A DNA stretch of 64,000 bases from Aureitalea marina. Lineage in GTDB: Bacteria; Bacteroidota; Bacteroidia; Flavobacteriales; Flavobacteriaceae. The stretch spans positions 1,538,501-1,602,500 of the forward strand of contig NZ_MQUB01000001.1 in assembly GCF_002943755.1 (NCBI RefSeq). Direction: 5' to 3'. The notes beneath the pieces are model-generated. The model worked only from the letters and a program-made list of their open reading frames with translations. It was not told where the DNA came from and searched no databases. Every line of letters begins with the position of its first letter. Within the stretch, counting starts at the first letter, position 1. Positions 62,973 to 64,000 of the stretch are shown here, piece after piece. Made by a program: the position numbers and the translations under genes.

Positions 62973-64000
62973 GTGATCAATCTTTACAGTACCCAAATCG
63001 ACCAGTTGTCCATCCATCGGGTTGGAAACAAGAGTCGGGCTGAAGGACTTTTTCTTTCCGCCACACCCTGCCAGATGAATGACGAACTCCACGCCTTATT
63101 GAAGGAATATTTCTTTAAACCCTTTCGCGAAAAAGATGAGGACTACCTCCGTTTTGCTCACGAGGTGGATCTGGAGTTTCACACCCTCCAACAACTCGTT
63201 AAACGGGCTTTCGCAAAACAGGAGAATTTTACCAATATCGCCCAGGATATCACCCGTTGTCTATACGAACAATCTGATCATCCGCACATCAAAGGTGGAG
63301 AGGTCTACGTGACCTACCTTGAGGGAATCGTGCACGACAATGAGAAAGTTGATGGAATCGGGATCTTCAAATCGGAGTTGACCCAGGATTTTCTGCAATT
63401 TGACCAGGGTGAGACTCAATTGGTACCCCGCTTGGAACAAGGGATAAACCTCAGTAAACTAGATAAAGGAGCCCTTATCCTGAACGTGGATGGTGAAGAC
63501 GGCTTTAAACTACTATCAGTAGATAGCAATCGATACGATACCCGTTATTGGTTGGAGCGTTTCCTGGGGGCCGAACCGCTTGCTGACGAGAATTTCAAGA
63601 CCAAGCACTACCTGAAAATGTGCCAGGATTTTGCCCGTCAGGTTGTTTTACCGGCTGAGGACAAGAAAGAGGAAGTTTTGTTCATGAATCGCGCTGTGAA
63701 TCACTTCGCCAAGAACGATACTTTCGAAGAGACGCAGTTCATGAACGACGTGATCGAAAATCCGGATCTTATCCCGGAATTCCGTCATTTTAAAACGGAA
63801 CAGGCTCCTAAGTACAAGATCGAGGATCTGACGACCTTCCCCATCGCCAATACAGCCGTGACCGCTGCCCGAAAGAAGATTCGCAACACCATCGAGTTGG
63901 ATACCAATATCCAGATCAAGATGGATTTCATCAACCCGGAGAGTGCAGAGCGCTTCGTTGAAAAAGGTTGGGACGAAGAAAAACAGATGTACTACTACCT
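62973..64000 (+). CDS. Nucleoid-associated protein, NA37/YejK family, 3' truncated
   Basis: The frame from GTG 62973 (INLYSTQIDQLSIHRVGNKS) is open to the window's end, giving 342 residues of a nucleoid-associated protein of the YejK/NdpA family (PF04245), normally about 340-350 residues; only a few are probably missing. Family landmarks are LVKRAFAKQENF, GGEVYVTYLEG, VDGIGIFKSE, GALILNVDGEDGFKLLSVDS and YWLERFLG. Members bind DNA, with role unclear. The short gap before it (42 bp) has no recognisable promoter. Confidence 0.88.
   Translation, partial: MINLYSTQIDQLSIHRVGNKSRAEGLFLSATPCQMNDELHALLKEYFFKPFREKDEDYLRFAHEVDLEFHTLQQLVKRAFAKQENFTNIAQDITRCLYEQSDHPHIKGGEVYVTYLEGIVHDNEKVDGIGIFKSELTQDFLQFDQGETQLVPRLEQGINLSKLDKGALILNVDGEDGFKLLSVDSNRYDTRYWLERFLGAEPLADENFKTKHYLKMCQDFARQVVLPAEDKKEEVLFMNRAVNHFAKNDTFEETQFMNDVIENPDLIPEFRHFKTEQAPKYKIEDLTTFPIANTAVTAARKKIRNTIELDTNIQIKMDFINPESAERFVEKGWDEEKQMYYY

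Noticed and set aside
1-64000. CRISPR array, tRNA or rRNA genes, prophage, toxin-antitoxin or defence island
   Set aside because: None was seen by eye on either strand. A covariance-model scan was not possible, so a missed small RNA gene cannot be excluded.

Overview
The window is a chromosomal stretch of a flavobacterium (Bacteroidota, family Flavobacteriaceae) with base composition near 50 percent GC by eye. The assignment rests on GldI, a type IX secretion (T9SS) C-terminal sorting domain, several families largely confined to the group (DUF5683, DUF3810, DUF5606, DUF4421-like), a MutL, Fur and SpoT of Bacteroidota type, and many start codons preceded by the Bacteroidota -7 promoter element TAnnTTTG. 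I see no tRNA, rRNA, CRISPR array, transposase, integrase or prophage gene. Coding density is very high and only one gap exceeds 300 bp (52917-53528).

Layout. 1-3.8 kb: 3' part of methylmalonyl-CoA mutase, a lone AAA-type ATPase and a dienoyl-CoA-reductase-like SDR. 4.0-9.3 kb: parA-parB-DUF5683-dapB-lepB-wbqC, one co-directional block. 9.3-15.4 kb, minus strand: TPR protein, ribH, small membrane protein, mutL, two rhomboid proteases, EEP-family protein. 15.6-17.4 kb: recF, a small lipoprotein, a DciA-like gene and a bidirectional terminator facing ndk. 18.0-20.7 kb: nrnA, gldI and a cyclophilin-FKBP lipoprotein. 20.8-30.2 kb: pepD, a secreted serine hydrolase with sorting domain, DUF3810 and an amidohydrolase pair. 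30.3-39.4 kb: rRNA methyltransferase, M48 protease, spoT, fur, purA, an LptA/OstA-like protein and a class III aminotransferase. 39.6-49.2 kb: TPR protein, two DUF368 transporters, aroE, DUF349 protein, the minus-strand set ruvX-def-DUF5606-mazG, then dapD. 49.4-59.9 kb: a cell-surface glycan region with an LPS-kinase-like protein, heptosyltransferase-like GT9, five further glycosyltransferases, a polysaccharide deacetylase, two methyltransferases and tsaC. 59.9-64 kb: cca, heme A synthase, a pRiA4b ORF-3-like protein and the 5' part of a nucleoid-associated protein.

The most notable result is a set of five genes each broken by what looks like loss of one base: lepB, a small lipoprotein, pepD, a SpoU/TrmH methyltransferase and a TPR protein. 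In each, restoring one base rejoins a full-length product. One creates a false lipoprotein-DciA fusion ORF. As lepB is normally essential and most sites are short homopolymers, assembly or sequencing error is more likely than five true pseudogenes.

Other points of interest are: very short predicted 5' leaders; three intergenic islands built from GTTA-rich and GATTCACG-like units; amidohydrolase modules of which only one keeps the full metal-ligand set; a MutL with degenerate endonuclease motifs; tandem DUF368 transporters; and a Fur protein without the usual CxxC pair. I found no convincing new multi-gene defence or mobile system; most of the window is core flavobacterial genome.
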